A stretch of 64,000 bases of DNA from an uncultured Roseovarius sp. (GTDB lineage: Bacteria > Pseudomonadota > Alphaproteobacteria > Rhodobacterales > Rhodobacteraceae), in contig CANMOU010000004.1 of assembly GCA_947499555.1 (NCBI GenBank), positions 124,001 through 188,000 on the forward strand, given 5' to 3'. This document shows positions 17,449 through 26,631 of this stretch, in pieces (position 1 is the stretch's first letter; the number at the start of each line of letters is the position of its first letter). A program made the translations under genes and the position numbers. The notes below the pieces were generated by a model. It made no database searches and had not been told where the DNA came from. It was given only the letters and a program-made list of their open reading frames with translations.

Positions 17449-17904
17449 TTACTCCTTGATCAGCACGACACGCTGCTCGAACTGGGTTCCGTTGCCCGAC
17501 AGTGCTCGCATCCGGACATTCCAATTACCCTCAGCCAGCTCAATTGGCGCGACGTAAGACACACCATCAAAACGGAACTCCGGCTGGCTGTCCTCTCTGA
17601 CATGCGTCGCCCGGCCTACCGTGGCGTGGAGCTGGGCTGCTTTCACCGGTCGACCTTGTTCATCACGAATGCTTAGCCGCAAGAGACCATCACCATGCGT
17701 GGCCTGGACCTGCCACCCCAATCCCTGCTGCGCCGCGCGTCGGTCATCAAAGGTCTGGCTTGCCACGTAGGAATTCTTAACCTCAAGTCCCGGAAAGGTT
17801 TTCACGGCAGAATAGGCCAGCGCGAAATTGACGGCGATGATCACGCCAAAGGCTGCAAGAAAACCAAAAAACACATGGGTGCCAGTGATTTTGCGTTCCT
17901 TCAT
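17449..17904 (-). CDS. ccoH: cbb3 oxidase assembly protein CcoH (FixH)
   Basis: A 151-residue FixH-family protein: short cytoplasmic N terminus, one membrane helix (VFFGFLAAFGVIIAVNFALAYSAV), and an immunoglobulin-like periplasmic domain with the conserved GLEVKNSYVASQTFD and QGLGWQV segments. It interacts with the CcoN/CcoI machinery during oxidase assembly. The start codon overlaps the ccoG stop. Confidence 0.93.
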   Translation of the reverse strand: MKERKITGTHVFFGFLAAFGVIIAVNFALAYSAVKTFPGLEVKNSYVASQTFDDRRAAQQGLGWQVQATHGDGLLRLSIRDEQGRPVKAAQLHATVGRATHVREDSQPEFRFDGVSYVAPIELAEGNWNVRMRALSGNGTQFEQRVVLIKE

Positions 17905-19340
17905 CAGTTGCCCTTTCCGTTGAAAATGGTGTCTTTATGGGCCCGGTCGCCATTTGAGATATCCTCAATCCATAGTCGCACATCGCTGCGCTCGACCTGC
18001 GCGGGATCGGACTCCGGCGGGGCAATGAGATAGACCCGCTGCAGATGCGTCGTGTTGGCTGGCACATCGACGGTTTCATAGGCCGTGCCCTCAAGCTGAA
18101 TCCGCACAGCCGGATCGCCAGAGACAGACAGGCGGAACGGGCGATCGTCACCGTGCTTGTTCAAGAGCCGTACCTCATATGTATTTCGAATTGAGCCATC
18201 TGAAAGCGTGACGAATGTGGGGTTACGCACAGGCGCAACCGTCATCTCGATGTCGGAGCGAATAAAGAGCGCAAACAAAAGCCCAAGGCCGACAAGCGAC
18301 CAAAGCGAGGTATACATGATCGTGCGCGGCCGCAGAATATGCTTGAGAACCGGTTTGGGCGGCTGACCCTGCCTTTCAAACTCTTCGTCAGTCAGCGCGA
18401 GATAATCAATCAGGCCACGCGGCTTGCCGATCTTGGCCATGATGTCATCGCAGGCATCGATGCAAAGCGCACAGGTGATGCATTCCATCTGCTGCCCATC
18501 GCGAATATCAATCCCCATCGGGCAGACATTGACGCAGGCCATGCAATCAATGCAGTCGCCTTGCGGTTCACCCGCCTCGACCGCCTCGGAATGCTTGCGT
18601 GGCTCACCACGCCAGTCGCGGTATCCAACAGTCAGCGTATCTTCGTCCATCATGGCAGCCTGAATGCGCGGCCAGGGGCATGCGTAGATGCAAATCTGTT
18701 CGCGCGCGAAACCACCAAAGAAAAAAGTCGTGGCGGTCAGAATAGCAATCGTCGTGTAGGCGATCGGGTGCGCGTTTAACGTAAAGAGATCCACCAACAG
18801 CGTCGGCGCATCTGTAAAGTAAAAGACCCAAGCGCCGCCCGTCAGCAGCCCGATAATGAGCCAAACCGTCCATTTCGTCAGCCTCAGGCGAATCTTACGC
18901 GCAGTCCATTTCTTCTGGCGGTGCAAACGCAGCCGGGCATTGCGATCTCCTTCGATCCAGCGTTCAACCAAAATATAGAGATCCGTCCAGACCGTTTGGG
19001 GACAGGCATAGCCACACCAGACGCGTCCCATTGCCGACGTGAAAAGGAATAACCCCAATCCCGCCATGACCAGAAGCCCTGCCACAAAATAGAACTCATG
19101 CGGCCAAATCTCGATCCAGAAGAAAAAGAACCGCCGATGCGCAAGATCGACCAGAACGGCCTGATCCGGAAGCTGCGGACCACGGTCCCAGCGGATCCAG
19201 GGCGTCAGGTAGTAAATCCCAAGGGTCACGATCATGATGATCCACTTGAGACTCCGGTACCAACCACCCACACGTTTTGGAAAGACCGGCTCGCGTGCGG
19301 CGTAAAGACTTTGTGGCACGTTCTCGGACTCAGCGGGCAC
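17904..19340 (-). CDS. ccoG: cbb3 oxidase accessory protein CcoG (FixG), polyferredoxin
   Basis: A membrane protein of about 478 residues with several N-terminal helices, two 4Fe-4S motifs (CIDCMACVNVCPMG and CITCALCIDACDD) and a C-terminal Ig-like domain; CcoG-type proteins reduce Cu(II) for oxidase assembly. The GTG at 19340 is preferred: GAGG lies eight bases upstream, the length suits the family, and an FNR box centred at 19410.5 would put an activated start site near 19369, inside a longer frame. An ATG at 19385 (493 residues) is the alternative. First gene of ccoGHIS. Confidence 0.9.
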   Translation of the reverse strand: MPAESENVPQSLYAAREPVFPKRVGGWYRSLKWIIMIVTLGIYYLTPWIRWDRGPQLPDQAVLVDLAHRRFFFFWIEIWPHEFYFVAGLLVMAGLGLFLFTSAMGRVWCGYACPQTVWTDLYILVERWIEGDRNARLRLHRQKKWTARKIRLRLTKWTVWLIIGLLTGGAWVFYFTDAPTLLVDLFTLNAHPIAYTTIAILTATTFFFGGFAREQICIYACPWPRIQAAMMDEDTLTVGYRDWRGEPRKHSEAVEAGEPQGDCIDCMACVNVCPMGIDIRDGQQMECITCALCIDACDDIMAKIGKPRGLIDYLALTDEEFERQGQPPKPVLKHILRPRTIMYTSLWSLVGLGLLFALFIRSDIEMTVAPVRNPTFVTLSDGSIRNTYEVRLLNKHGDDRPFRLSVSGDPAVRIQLEGTAYETVDVPANTTHLQRVYLIAPPESDPAQVERSDVRLWIEDISNGDRAHKDTIFNGKGN

Positions 19341-19403
19341 GTGAATGACCTCATGTTCTCCTGTTTCGCAGGTTTGTCTTCTCATGACGCGACAAGCAGG
19401 TCT

Positions 19404-19417
19404 TTGACCTGTGTCAA
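19404..19417. promoter_or_regulatory. FNR/FnrL box upstream of ccoG
   Basis: TTGACCTGTGTCAA matches the FNR-type consensus TTGAY-N4-RTCAA exactly, with symmetric half-sites. It sits between the LysR gene stop and ccoG, giving the ccoGHIS operon its own oxygen-responsive promoter. Confidence 0.85.
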
Positions 19418-19445
19418 ATGTCCAGTGCGCATCCACAAAACTATT

Positions 19446-20327
19446 TTATTCAGAAATCGGGTTTTTTTGCCGTCTGAGCCAGGTCACAAAGGCTTTTGCC
19501 TTGGGCCGAAGAACTCCAGTACGGGTCACGATGTGATATCCCGTTTCGCCACGGTCCAGAAAAAGCAAACGCAGGACGCCAGCTTCGATGTCCGCTTCGA
19601 CAGAGGACATGGCCGTGCTGATCACGCCCTGCCCGGCTCGCGCTCCTTCCAGCATGAGATTTCCCGGCATTTGCGTGATGCGTTTTGCACGCCCTTCCGT
19701 CACCCCATGAGAGCGAAGCCAGTCCGTCGACTCGCTGGTGCCCAGCTCTTCAAGCCAAGGAAATTGCAAAAGGTCTTCAGGGCATTCGATCACGCAGTCG
19801 CCAACCAAAGCGGGTGACGCTGTGATGGCGATATCCGTGGGCACCAGCATTTCTGCCTCAAGCCCCGGCCAATCACCTGCACCAAATCGCAGACCCACGT
19901 CGATGCCGCCGGGCTCTGGGTCATTGAGCTCAGCGGATGGATTCACCATCAGGTCGATTTCTGGATTCTTGTCCTGGAATTCCGCCAGCCTCGGCATCAA
20001 CCAGGTGGTGGCAAAAAGCGACGTTGTCGAGACGTGCACAGGCCGGTCCGCATCTGCCCCGGTCAGGGCCGCCACGGCCCTGGCCACCGTGCCGAAGCCG
20101 GATTTCAAAGCCTCAGCCAATTCTTCGCCCGCCGGTGTCAGCGCCAGGCTCCGTCCCGACCTGTCCACCAATGGGAGCCCCATATGCGCCTCAAGCGCCT
20201 TCACTTGTTGGCTGATTGCAGCATGGCTAACATTGAGCATGCCACCCGCCGCAACCGCCGAGCCGGTCTCGGACAAGGCAAAAAACGCGCGCAGCGCTGT
20301 CAGAGGTGGCAGATCTTTCCAATCCAT
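19446..20327 (-). CDS. LysR-family transcriptional regulator (GcvA-like)
   Basis: A 293-residue LTTR with the winged HTH LPPLTALRAFFALSETGSAVAAGGMLNVSHAAISQQVKAL and a substrate-binding-type effector domain. It sits on the same strand as the cbb3 genes but separates ccoP from ccoG, and it is divergent from a 51-residue microgene 100 bases away. A T-N11-A inverted repeat starts one base upstream of its ATG, suggesting autoregulation and control of the microgene. Effector unknown. The second LysR at 38738-39676 has the same start motif (PPLTALRAF) and the same divergent arrangement. Confidence 0.9.
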   Translation of the reverse strand: MDWKDLPPLTALRAFFALSETGSAVAAGGMLNVSHAAISQQVKALEAHMGLPLVDRSGRSLALTPAGEELAEALKSGFGTVARAVAALTGADADRPVHVSTTSLFATTWLMPRLAEFQDKNPEIDLMVNPSAELNDPEPGGIDVGLRFGAGDWPGLEAEMLVPTDIAITASPALVGDCVIECPEDLLQFPWLEELGTSESTDWLRSHGVTEGRAKRITQMPGNLMLEGARAGQGVISTAMSSVEADIEAGVLRLLFLDRGETGYHIVTRTGVLRPKAKAFVTWLRRQKNPISE

Positions 20328-20328
20328 A

Positions 20329-20345
20329 TGTAATTTTTTCTTACA
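20329..20345. promoter_or_regulatory. Putative LysR operator, TAA-N7-TTA type
   Basis: TGTAA-N7-TTACA is a perfect inverted repeat that fits the LysR T-N11-A rule (TAA-N7-TTA). It adjoins the LysR start codon. A second short inverted repeat, AGGAA-N3-TTCCT, lies at 20349-20361. Confidence 0.55.
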
Positions 20346-20426
20346 CTAAGGAATTTTTCCTGAGTCGCACTTTGGCAGCCTTACGCCCATAAATAAAGGC
20401 ATGATCCATCAAGGAAAGGAAACGAT

Positions 20427-20582
20427 ATGTTACATTTATTTTCAGATGCATTTCGTACCGCGACACGCACGAACGCCATGACCAACGGCCATATTCGTTC
20501 ACACTGGCCCGCATCAGAGCGGTTTGACACCCGTGCCGGGGCCGAGATCGAAGCCCATCGCGTGGCCCGGCGCCGTGTTTGA
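20427..20582 (+). CDS. 51-residue microprotein divergent from LysR
   Basis: A short frame with a good ribosome site (AAGGAAAGGA six bases before the ATG). The product begins MLHLFSDAFRTATRTNAM and ends with an Arg-rich tail (EIEAHRVARRRV); it is basic, with no membrane helix or signal peptide. No family is recognised. Support comes from the ribosome site, GC-rich third positions in the second half, the hairpin that follows at 20699, and the parallel arrangement at 39782-39901. It could be a target or effector partner of the LysR protein. Confidence 0.55.
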   Translation: MLHLFSDAFRTATRTNAMTNGHIRSHWPASERFDTRAGAEIEAHRVARRRV

Positions 20583-20698
20583 TCGTCCATTTCTCCCGCC
20601 GGTCGGTCCGCCCGCGTCCAGAGGTGATCCCTGGCCTTGGCGCGGGCGGCGCTGGCCCCGCTCCGGTTCTGTCATCTGGGGTCGTCGATAAAACAAGG

Positions 20699-20776
20699 GC
20701 ACCGACCTTTCCTGAAACGCGCGAACAGGAGGGAAAGGTCGGTGCTTTACCGCTGGGGCCTCGAGGCCCCAGCGGT
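20699..20776. terminator. Two consecutive strong hairpins between the microgene and ccoP
   Basis: A 14-base perfect inverted repeat (20699-20712 with 20732-20745, arms GCACCGACCTTTCC / GGAAAGGTCGGTGC) is followed by a 12-base perfect stem (20749-20760 with 20765-20776) around a TCGA loop. They separate the convergent microgene and ccoNOQP. No long T-run follows either stem, so they may act as bidirectional mRNA-end structures. Confidence 0.6.
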
Positions 20777-20788
20777 TATCTCTGCGGC

Positions 20789-21655
20789 TTACTCGCCGCC
20801 GCCAAGCTGATGAACATAGGCTGCCACGGCGCGTATCTCTGCTTCGCTCAGGCGATTGCTCCAGCCCGGCATCACTCCGAAACGGGCGTTGTTCACACTC
20901 TCTGTCAAAGCAGCGTAGTCGCCTCCGTAAAGCCAGATGGCATCTGCAAGGTTCGGCGCGCCTTGAAAGATGTCTCCTTCTCCGGCAGCACCGTGGCAGG
21001 CCGCGCAGTTATCGGCGTAGACCGCTGAACCTGCCTCGACTTTAGAGGCATCCTGCGGCTCGCCGGACAGGGACATGACGTAATTGACCGCCTGATCAAT
21101 CTCGTCGGGGCCCAAAAGCTCATCACGTCCAAAGGCCGGCATCTCAGAATACCGCGCATCCGGGTCCTCTTCGTTGCGGATACCGTGGCTGATTGTTAGA
21201 TGGATGTCCTCCATGCTGCCACCCCAGAGCCAGTCATCGTCAGACAAGGTGGGATAGCCAACGAAACCCCCGCCCTCGCGGCCATGGCATTGCACACACC
21301 AGGTGTTGAACACGGCCTCGCCAGCAGAGCGCGCATATCCTTGCAACTCAGCATCTGACGTGATCTCGCCCAGCTCGACGCTGGCCAGTCTTTCGTTGAT
21401 CTCGGCATTTGCCACTTCGGCCTCTTCGATGGCCGCCGCGACATTGGCCCGGGTCGACCAACCCATATAACCTTCGGTCGCGCCGGAGATCATGGGCCAC
21501 GCGGGATAGGCCACGGTGTACCAAAGCCCCCAGATGATCGTGGCGTAGAACACCCAGACCCACCAGCGTGGCAAGGGGTTGTTCAACTCTTCGATGCCGT
21601 CCCACTCATGACCTGTGGTCCCGACGTCGTTTCTATCTTCAGGTTTGTCTGCCAT
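20789..21655 (-). CDS. ccoP: cbb3-type cytochrome c oxidase subunit CcoP (diheme)
   Basis: A 288-residue membrane-anchored diheme cytochrome c that passes electrons to CcoO/CcoN. The N-terminal anchor helices (WWVWVFYATIIWGLWYTVAYPAWPM) include the CcoP signature, and two CxxCH sites follow: CVQCH and CAACH, each with a downstream Met ligand region. The gene is last in ccoNOQP and starts three bases after the ccoQ stop. Confidence 0.95.
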   Translation of the reverse strand: MADKPEDRNDVGTTGHEWDGIEELNNPLPRWWVWVFYATIIWGLWYTVAYPAWPMISGATEGYMGWSTRANVAAAIEEAEVANAEINERLASVELGEITSDAELQGYARSAGEAVFNTWCVQCHGREGGGFVGYPTLSDDDWLWGGSMEDIHLTISHGIRNEEDPDARYSEMPAFGRDELLGPDEIDQAVNYVMSLSGEPQDASKVEAGSAVYADNCAACHGAAGEGDIFQGAPNLADAIWLYGGDYAALTESVNNARFGVMPGWSNRLSEAEIRAVAAYVHQLGGGE

Positions 21656-21658
21656 GTC

Positions 21659-21853
21659 TCAATCCTCTTCAGAGGCCGGTCTGCGATCAGGCGCAGGTGC
21701 GTTTTCGTGACGGAATGGGATGCGTGACACGCTGTCATATGACTTTGTCGCGCCTGGGCGCATGACCCAGACAATCACGCCGATGAAGAAGGCGAAAAGC
21801 GCCAGCAACATCCAGCTGTCCGCGAATGCGCGCAGGAAGGTGTAGGTTTCCAT
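21659..21853 (-). CDS. ccoQ: cbb3-type cytochrome c oxidase subunit CcoQ
   Basis: A 64-residue small subunit with one membrane helix (WMLLALFAFFIGVIVWVMRPG) and a polar tail, matching CcoQ/FixQ. It stabilises the oxidase complex. Position between ccoO and ccoP with short gaps confirms the call. Confidence 0.93.
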   Translation of the reverse strand: METYTFLRAFADSWMLLALFAFFIGVIVWVMRPGATKSYDSVSRIPFRHENAPAPDRRPASEED

Positions 21854-21865
21854 GCGAAATCTCCT

Positions 21866-22594
21866 TTATCGGCTGGCCACGGGTGTGAAGGTCGAAAAAT
21901 CAACCAGCGTTCCCAGCATTTGCAGATAGGCGATCAGTGCATCGGCCTCACTGATCCCCGGCGCGCCGTCGAAATTACGCACCTGAACCGTGTCGCCATA
22001 GCGTTCGATCAGCCCGTCGAAATCCTCATCCGGGTTTGATTGCACCCGGAAATCCGCTTGCGCGTTTTCGATCATCTCATCGGTATAGGGCACGCCGACG
22101 AACCGGTGGGTCTTGAGAAGGTCCTCAATGTACTCACCAGCCAAAAGCCGGTCTTCAAGATAGCCATATTTTGGCATAACCGATTCCGGTACGACCGATT
22201 GCGGGTCACGCAGGTGATCTACATGCCAGGCATCCGAATACCGCCCGCCCACACGCGCCAGATCCGGCCCGGTGCGCTTCGATCCCCATTGGAACGGGTG
22301 ATCGTACTTGCTTTCGGCTGCAAGGCTGTAATGCCCGTAGCGTTCGACCTCATCCCGCATGGGACGGATCATCTGGCTGTGGCAGACATAGCATCCCTCA
22401 CGGATGTAGATGTCGCGCCCGGCCAATTCCAAAGGCGTGTAGGGGCGCATGCCCTCCACTTCCTCGATGGTGTTTTCCAGCCAGAAGAGCGGTGCGATCT
22501 GCACGATGCCCCCGATGGTCACCACGAGGAAGGCAAAGATCGCCAGTAGGGTTACGTTTTTCTCAAGAACTGTGTGTTTGTCGAGAATAGCCAT
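21866..22594 (-). CDS. ccoO: cbb3-type cytochrome c oxidase subunit CcoO (monoheme)
   Basis: A 242-residue membrane-anchored cytochrome c. After one N-terminal helix ([24 protein letters not shown]) comes a single CYVCH heme site within [16 protein letters not shown], the family signature, and the [21 protein letters not shown] motif. The gene starts 15 bases after ccoN ends. Confidence 0.96.
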   Translation of the reverse strand: MAILDKHTVLEKNVTLLAIFAFLVVTIGGIVQIAPLFWLENTIEEVEGMRPYTPLELAGRDIYIREGCYVCHSQMIRPMRDEVERYGHYSLAAESKYDHPFQWGSKRTGPDLARVGGRYSDAWHVDHLRDPQSVVPESVMPKYGYLEDRLLAGEYIEDLLKTHRFVGVPYTDEMIENAQADFRVQSNPDEDFDGLIERYGDTVQVRNFDGAPGISEADALIAYLQMLGTLVDFSTFTPVASR

Positions 22595-22609
22595 TGTCTG
22601 TCCCTCCTC

Positions 22610-24220
22610 TTATTCGGCTGGGACCGCGGAGTTGTCGGCTTGGATAGCCGGGCTCCGACGAACGGTCATATAAAGGTTGTAGCACATGATAATTGCGCCG
22701 CTCAGGAACATCACCCCGCCAAGACCCCGCACGACATACATCGGCAGTTTGGCAGAAACGGTGTCCGCAAAAGAGTTCACCAGAAAGCCATTGGCATCTA
22801 CTTCACGCCACATCAGGCCCTCCATGATGCCGGTGACCCACATGGAGGCGGCGTAGAGAATGATGCCTATGGTGGCGAGCCAGAAGTGCCAGCTTACAAG
22901 ACTGAGGCTGTAGAGCCGTTCCTTGTTCCACAGTTTTGGCACCAGGAAGTAGAGACAGCCAAAAGTGATCATACCGTTCCAGCCAAGAGCGCCGGAATGC
23001 ACGTGACCAATGGTCCAGTCTGTATAATGGCTAAGCGAGTTGACCGCACGGATCGACATCATCGGCCCTTCAAAGGTCGACATGCCGTAGAAGCCAAGGC
23101 TGATCACCATCATCCGAATGACCGGATCGGTGCGCAGTTTGTCCCATGCGCCAGAGAGCGTCATCAGACCGTTGATCATGCCGCCCCAAGACGGCATCCA
23201 GAGGATCACTGAGAACACCATGCCAAGTGTCGAAGCCCAGTCCGGCAGAGCGGTGTAGTGAAGATGGTGAGGACCTGCCCAGATATACAGGAAGATCAGC
23301 GCCCAGAAGTGAATGATGCTGAGTTTGTAGCTATAGACCGGGCGGCCTGCCTGTTTCGGCACGAAATAGTACATCATCGCCAGGAAACCAGCTGTCAGGA
23401 AGAAGCCCACCGCATTGTGCCCATACCACCATTGCGTCATGGCATCCTGTACGCCGCTAAAAAGCTGAACCGATTTGGAGCCCCAGATCGAGACAGGAAC
23501 TGACAGGTTGTTGACGATATGCAGCATCGCCACGGTGATTATGAAAGAAAGGTAAAACCAGTTCGCCACGTAGATATGCGGCTCTTTGCGCTTCACGAGC
23601 GTGCCCACGAAAACGGCAAGGTAGGCTACCCAGACAATGGTCAGCCACCAGTCAACATACCATTCCGGTTCGGCATATTCCTTACCCTGCGTGGCCCCCA
23701 GCAGATACCCCGTGGCGGCCAGAACGATTACTAGCTGGAATCCCCAAAAGACGAACCAAGCCAGATTTCCGCCCCAGAGACGCGCCGCCGAGGTGCGCTG
23801 CACCACATAGAACGACGTCGCGATCAGGGCGTTGCCGCCAAATGCAAAGATCACAGCGCTTGTGTGCAGCGGTCTGAGGCGCCCAAAATTCAGGTAACCT
23901 TGTGACCAATCGAAGTTAAGTGCCGGGAACGCGAGTTGAAACGCGATAAAAGTCCCCACCAGAAATCCCACGACACCCCAAAGGGCTGTCGCGATCACTC
24001 CGGCTCGGATGACGCCATCCATGTATTCGTTTGAATAATCCCGCGTGTCGGCCGGTTCATCGGTGTTGCGCAGCACCCAGATGAACATCCCAATCGCCAC
24101 AAGCGCGATTGTCAGAGCATTCACCAAATAGGCCAGATCACGGGCATAATTCATCGCGACAAGCGCGAAAAAGGTGACAAGCCCCAACGCGATAAGCTTG
24201 ATATAGTTCAGCATTTTCAT
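22610..24220 (-). CDS. ccoN: cbb3-type cytochrome c oxidase catalytic subunit CcoN
   Basis: A 536-residue heme-copper oxidase subunit with about 12-14 membrane helices. The His ligands for heme b, heme b3 and CuB are visible in [18 protein letters not shown] and [10 protein letters not shown]. It reduces O2 at high affinity under low oxygen. The ATG at 24220 follows AAAGGGAC; a second ATG lies two codons in. Upstream are a CATAAG -10-like hexamer (24282-24287) and an FNR box at the -41.5 spacing. Confidence 0.97.
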   Translation of the reverse strand: MKMLNYIKLIALGLVTFFALVAMNYARDLAYLVNALTIALVAIGMFIWVLRNTDEPADTRDYSNEYMDGVIRAGVIATALWGVVGFLVGTFIAFQLAFPALNFDWSQGYLNFGRLRPLHTSAVIFAFGGNALIATSFYVVQRTSAARLWGGNLAWFVFWGFQLVIVLAATGYLLGATQGKEYAEPEWYVDWWLTIVWVAYLAVFVGTLVKRKEPHIYVANWFYLSFIITVAMLHIVNNLSVPVSIWGSKSVQLFSGVQDAMTQWWYGHNAVGFFLTAGFLAMMYYFVPKQAGRPVYSYKLSIIHFWALIFLYIWAGPHHLHYTALPDWASTLGMVFSVILWMPSWGGMINGLMTLSGAWDKLRTDPVIRMMVISLGFYGMSTFEGPMMSIRAVNSLSHYTDWTIGHVHSGALGWNGMITFGCLYFLVPKLWNKERLYSLSLVSWHFWLATIGIILYAASMWVTGIMEGLMWREVDANGFLVNSFADTVSAKLPMYVVRGLGGVMFLSGAIIMCYNLYMTVRRSPAIQADNSAVPAE

Positions 24221-24309
24221 GTCCCTTTGTCACTTCTCCGCGCAAGCCGAACGCCTGCGTGGGCACTTTCAGACAAGGGTGCTTATGACCAGAACACCGC
24301 AGCACCACC

Positions 24310-24323
24310 TTGATCTGTGTCAA
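24310..24323. promoter_or_regulatory. FNR/FnrL box serving ccoNOQP
   Basis: TTGATCTGTGTCAA matches TTGAY-N4-RTCAA. Its centre (24316.5) is 41.5 bases upstream of a start site predicted near 24275 on the minus strand, with CATAAG at the -10 position, the class II activation geometry. Confidence 0.85.
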
Positions 24324-24341
24324 GAGATCAGCGGCTTCGAT

Positions 24342-24355
24342 TTGATCGATGTCAA
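24342..24355. promoter_or_regulatory. FNR/FnrL box serving the divergent usp gene
   Basis: TTGATCGATGTCAA is a second exact match to the FNR consensus, 32 bases from the first. A centre at 24348.5 would place an activated start near 24390, about 20 bases before the plus-strand universal stress protein gene. Confidence 0.8.
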
Positions 24356-24410
24356 AGATCATGCGCCACACGCCCGGTAGCCTGAATGCGCGCGACACCA
24401 CGGAAAGGAC

Positions 24411-25259
24411 ATGTCCATGGCCTGGAAAAATATGTTCAGCGCTGTCTCCAGCACCTCATTATTAAAGCCTGCGTTGACCCAGGCCGCAGCTTTAGCCGCG
24501 GCGCACAAAGCCCATCTTCAGGTGCTCTGCCTTGGAATAAATCGTGTGTCGACAGATGTTTTCTTTGCCGGTGCGTCGGCCATTTCGATCTGCGACAGAA
24601 TCGAGAGCTGCCAGGATGAGGCCGTCGAACTAGAGACCGCCGCCCGCGAGTTTCTGAATACCCAGACCGATATTAACTGGTCTGTCAGCCATGGCGTTGC
24701 GCAGCTAGTCGATATCGGACGTGTCGTGACAGCCAAAGCACGTTTTTCAGATCTGGCGATTCTTCCTGCACCCTACGGCCCGGAGCGTGGGCCAGAGGCG
24801 GAACCGCTTACAGAGTCCGCTCTTTTTGATGCGCATGCCCCTACGCTGATTCTTTCTGATACAGCACCACTCAATACCAAGCCCCGCCGTGTTATGGTTG
24901 CATGGAACGAAAGCCCGGAGGCTCTGGCAGCAATCCGCGCTGCGCTTGAAATTCTGAAAGCTGCCGACAGCATCCGAGTGGTCATGATCGACCCGCCGGA
25001 TCACGGACCAAACCGATCAGACCCGGGCGGGCAGTTGTCACAGTTTCTGGCGAGACACGGCATCAAGGCCGATATTGACGTCTTGTCGAAAACGCTCCCA
25101 AGGGTATCAGACGTTCTGACACGACATGCACTCGAGCAAAGATCCGACTTGATCGTCATGGGTGCCTACGGACATTCGCGTTTTCGCGAAGCCGTTTTTG
25201 GGGGAGCGACGCGCGAGATGCTGGAAGCGGCGCCTGCCCCCATCCTCATGGCACGGTAA
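24411..25259 (+). CDS. Universal stress protein, tandem UspA domains
   Basis: A 282-residue protein with two Usp-like halves. The second half is better conserved: RRVMVAWNESPEALAAIRAAL and the nucleotide-binding end SDLIVMGAYGHSRFREAVFGGATREML. The first half lacks a clear G-x2-G-x9-G pattern. Divergent from ccoN with an FNR box in front, so probably induced in low oxygen, as known for usp genes near cbb3 loci. GGAAAGGA precedes the ATG; an alternative ATG lies two codons downstream. Confidence 0.88.
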   Translation: MSMAWKNMFSAVSSTSLLKPALTQAAALAAAHKAHLQVLCLGINRVSTDVFFAGASAISICDRIESCQDEAVELETAAREFLNTQTDINWSVSHGVAQLVDIGRVVTAKARFSDLAILPAPYGPERGPEAEPLTESALFDAHAPTLILSDTAPLNTKPRRVMVAWNESPEALAAIRAALEILKAADSIRVVMIDPPDHGPNRSDPGGQLSQFLARHGIKADIDVLSKTLPRVSDVLTRHALEQRSDLIVMGAYGHSRFREAVFGGATREMLEAAPAPILMAR

Positions 25260-25265
25260 TTGCGC

Positions 25266-25757
25266 TTACTTCACCAGTTTTTGAAAGGCCTCTCGTAACT
25301 CCGGTGCCTGACGCATCCCTTGCAAGGTCTCAACCAGGTTCCCCTGCCCATCAAACAAAAGCAGTGTCACGTGCGGCACCCCATACCGGCCAGCAAAAGA
25401 CAGCCCCTCCTGGGTCTTGATATCGGCAATGAGAAATTGCAGATCCGTATCGCTGAATTCACTGAGCGCACGACGCGCTTGACGTTCGAGCGCGTTACAA
25501 GTCGGGCATTGCGGATCATGTACTTGCACGACTGTCGGCACCCCCTGCCCCAACCGGGTCAGATCACGCTCGGCGACCTTGGCCAGGACCGAACGTGCCC
25601 CAAAGGCCGTTGCACCTCCAAGAACAACGACGCCACCGCCAATCCACATAAGCCTGTTGAGAAACTTACGCCGATCAGGCGCCTCAGGCGCCAGCGGCTG
25701 TGCCGGGACATTCTTTTTCGACTTGTTTGACTGCGGACGTTTGTTTTTCTTTTTCAC
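25266..25757 (-). CDS. Membrane-anchored thioredoxin-like protein
   Basis: A 163-residue protein with a very basic N terminus (MKKKNKRPQSNKSKKN), a membrane helix (MWIGGGVVVLGGATAFGAR) and a periplasmic thioredoxin fold carrying the CPTC pair in VHDPQCPTCNALERQARR. A cis-Pro loop is visible as YGVPHVTLLLF. Role is probably thiol-disulfide exchange; the partner is unknown. It lies between the FnrL-linked usp gene and fnrL, convergent with usp (six-base gap). A possible client is cytochrome maturation, by context only. Confidence 0.8.
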   Translation of the reverse strand: MKKKNKRPQSNKSKKNVPAQPLAPEAPDRRKFLNRLMWIGGGVVVLGGATAFGARSVLAKVAERDLTRLGQGVPTVVQVHDPQCPTCNALERQARRALSEFSDTDLQFLIADIKTQEGLSFAGRYGVPHVTLLLFDGQGNLVETLQGMRQAPELREAFQKLVK

Positions 25758-25862
25758 GAGGCATTGCCCAAAATCTAAGGGTCGGTGCCCAAAAGCCTAT
25801 CACATCAAACCAAGCATTATCTTGGCGAAAAGTTCACAATCGGGTGACTTAGAGCGGTGATA

Positions 25863-26609
25863 TTAGCTTAGCATTCCGCCGTCAGCGTCATCTCCGGATT
25901 CTTCCTGCAAACGGTCAAAATCAGGAACCGTCACATTCCTTTTGCCATTCAACTGAATCACACCATCCCGTTTCAACGCGGAAATTTGGCGGCTGACCGT
26001 CTCAAGCGTCAGACCCAGATAGTCGGCCATCGCTTCACGAGTCAGCGGCAAATCGAACACAAGCGGGCCATCTCCCTGTGCAAGATGCAAAGACGCATTC
26101 CGCCGGGCTAGAATAGACAGAAACGACGCGATCTTTTCCCGTGCCGTCTTGCGGCCGAGCAGAAGCATCCACTCCCGCGCGGCATCCAACTCGTCCAGTG
26201 TCATTTCCAGAAGACGCTGCGCGATATGCGGCGTCTGCTCCATCATTTTTTCGAAAGGTTTCTTCCGAAAACAACACATGACGATGTCCGAAACGGCTAC
26301 GACATCATATGCGGCGGTATCACGGCCGGGTCGACCCACGAAATCACTTGGTAGGAGCAAGCCAACCATCTGCGTTCGTCCGTCTTCCATTGTCTGTGCG
26401 AGGCTCGCGATGCCCGTGATAACAGAGCCTACAAAATCCATTTCGTCTCCGGCCCAGATCACCGTGCGACCGGCCTGAAAACTTCGATAATACTTAATCT
26501 TATCAAGTTGTTCCAACTCATCAACTTCGCAACGCGCACAAACGGCACGATGTCGAATTGGGCAATCGCCGCAATCTCTTGGAGCAGGATTATCCAGTTG
26601 GTTCAGCAT
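25863..26609 (-). CDS. fnrL: Oxygen-sensing Crp/Fnr regulator FnrL
   Basis: A 248-residue Crp/Fnr-family activator. N-terminal cysteines C13, C16, C24 and C27 plus a central Cys in VMCCF supply ligands for an oxygen-labile [4Fe-4S] cluster. A cyclic-nucleotide-binding-like barrel is followed by a dimer helix and the HTH LTREAMADYLGLTLETVSRQISAL, whose ExxSR pattern is the FNR recognition helix. It is the probable regulator of the four TTGAY-N4-RTCAA boxes seen here, including the one in its own upstream region. Divergent from hemN, as in related genomes. Confidence 0.94.
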   Translation of the reverse strand: MLNQLDNPAPRDCGDCPIRHRAVCARCEVDELEQLDKIKYYRSFQAGRTVIWAGDEMDFVGSVITGIASLAQTMEDGRTQMVGLLLPSDFVGRPGRDTAAYDVVAVSDIVMCCFRKKPFEKMMEQTPHIAQRLLEMTLDELDAAREWMLLLGRKTAREKIASFLSILARRNASLHLAQGDGPLVFDLPLTREAMADYLGLTLETVSRQISALKRDGVIQLNGKRNVTVPDFDRLQEESGDDADGGMLS

Positions 26610-26631
26610 AAAAACCTTTCAATCGCAAAGA

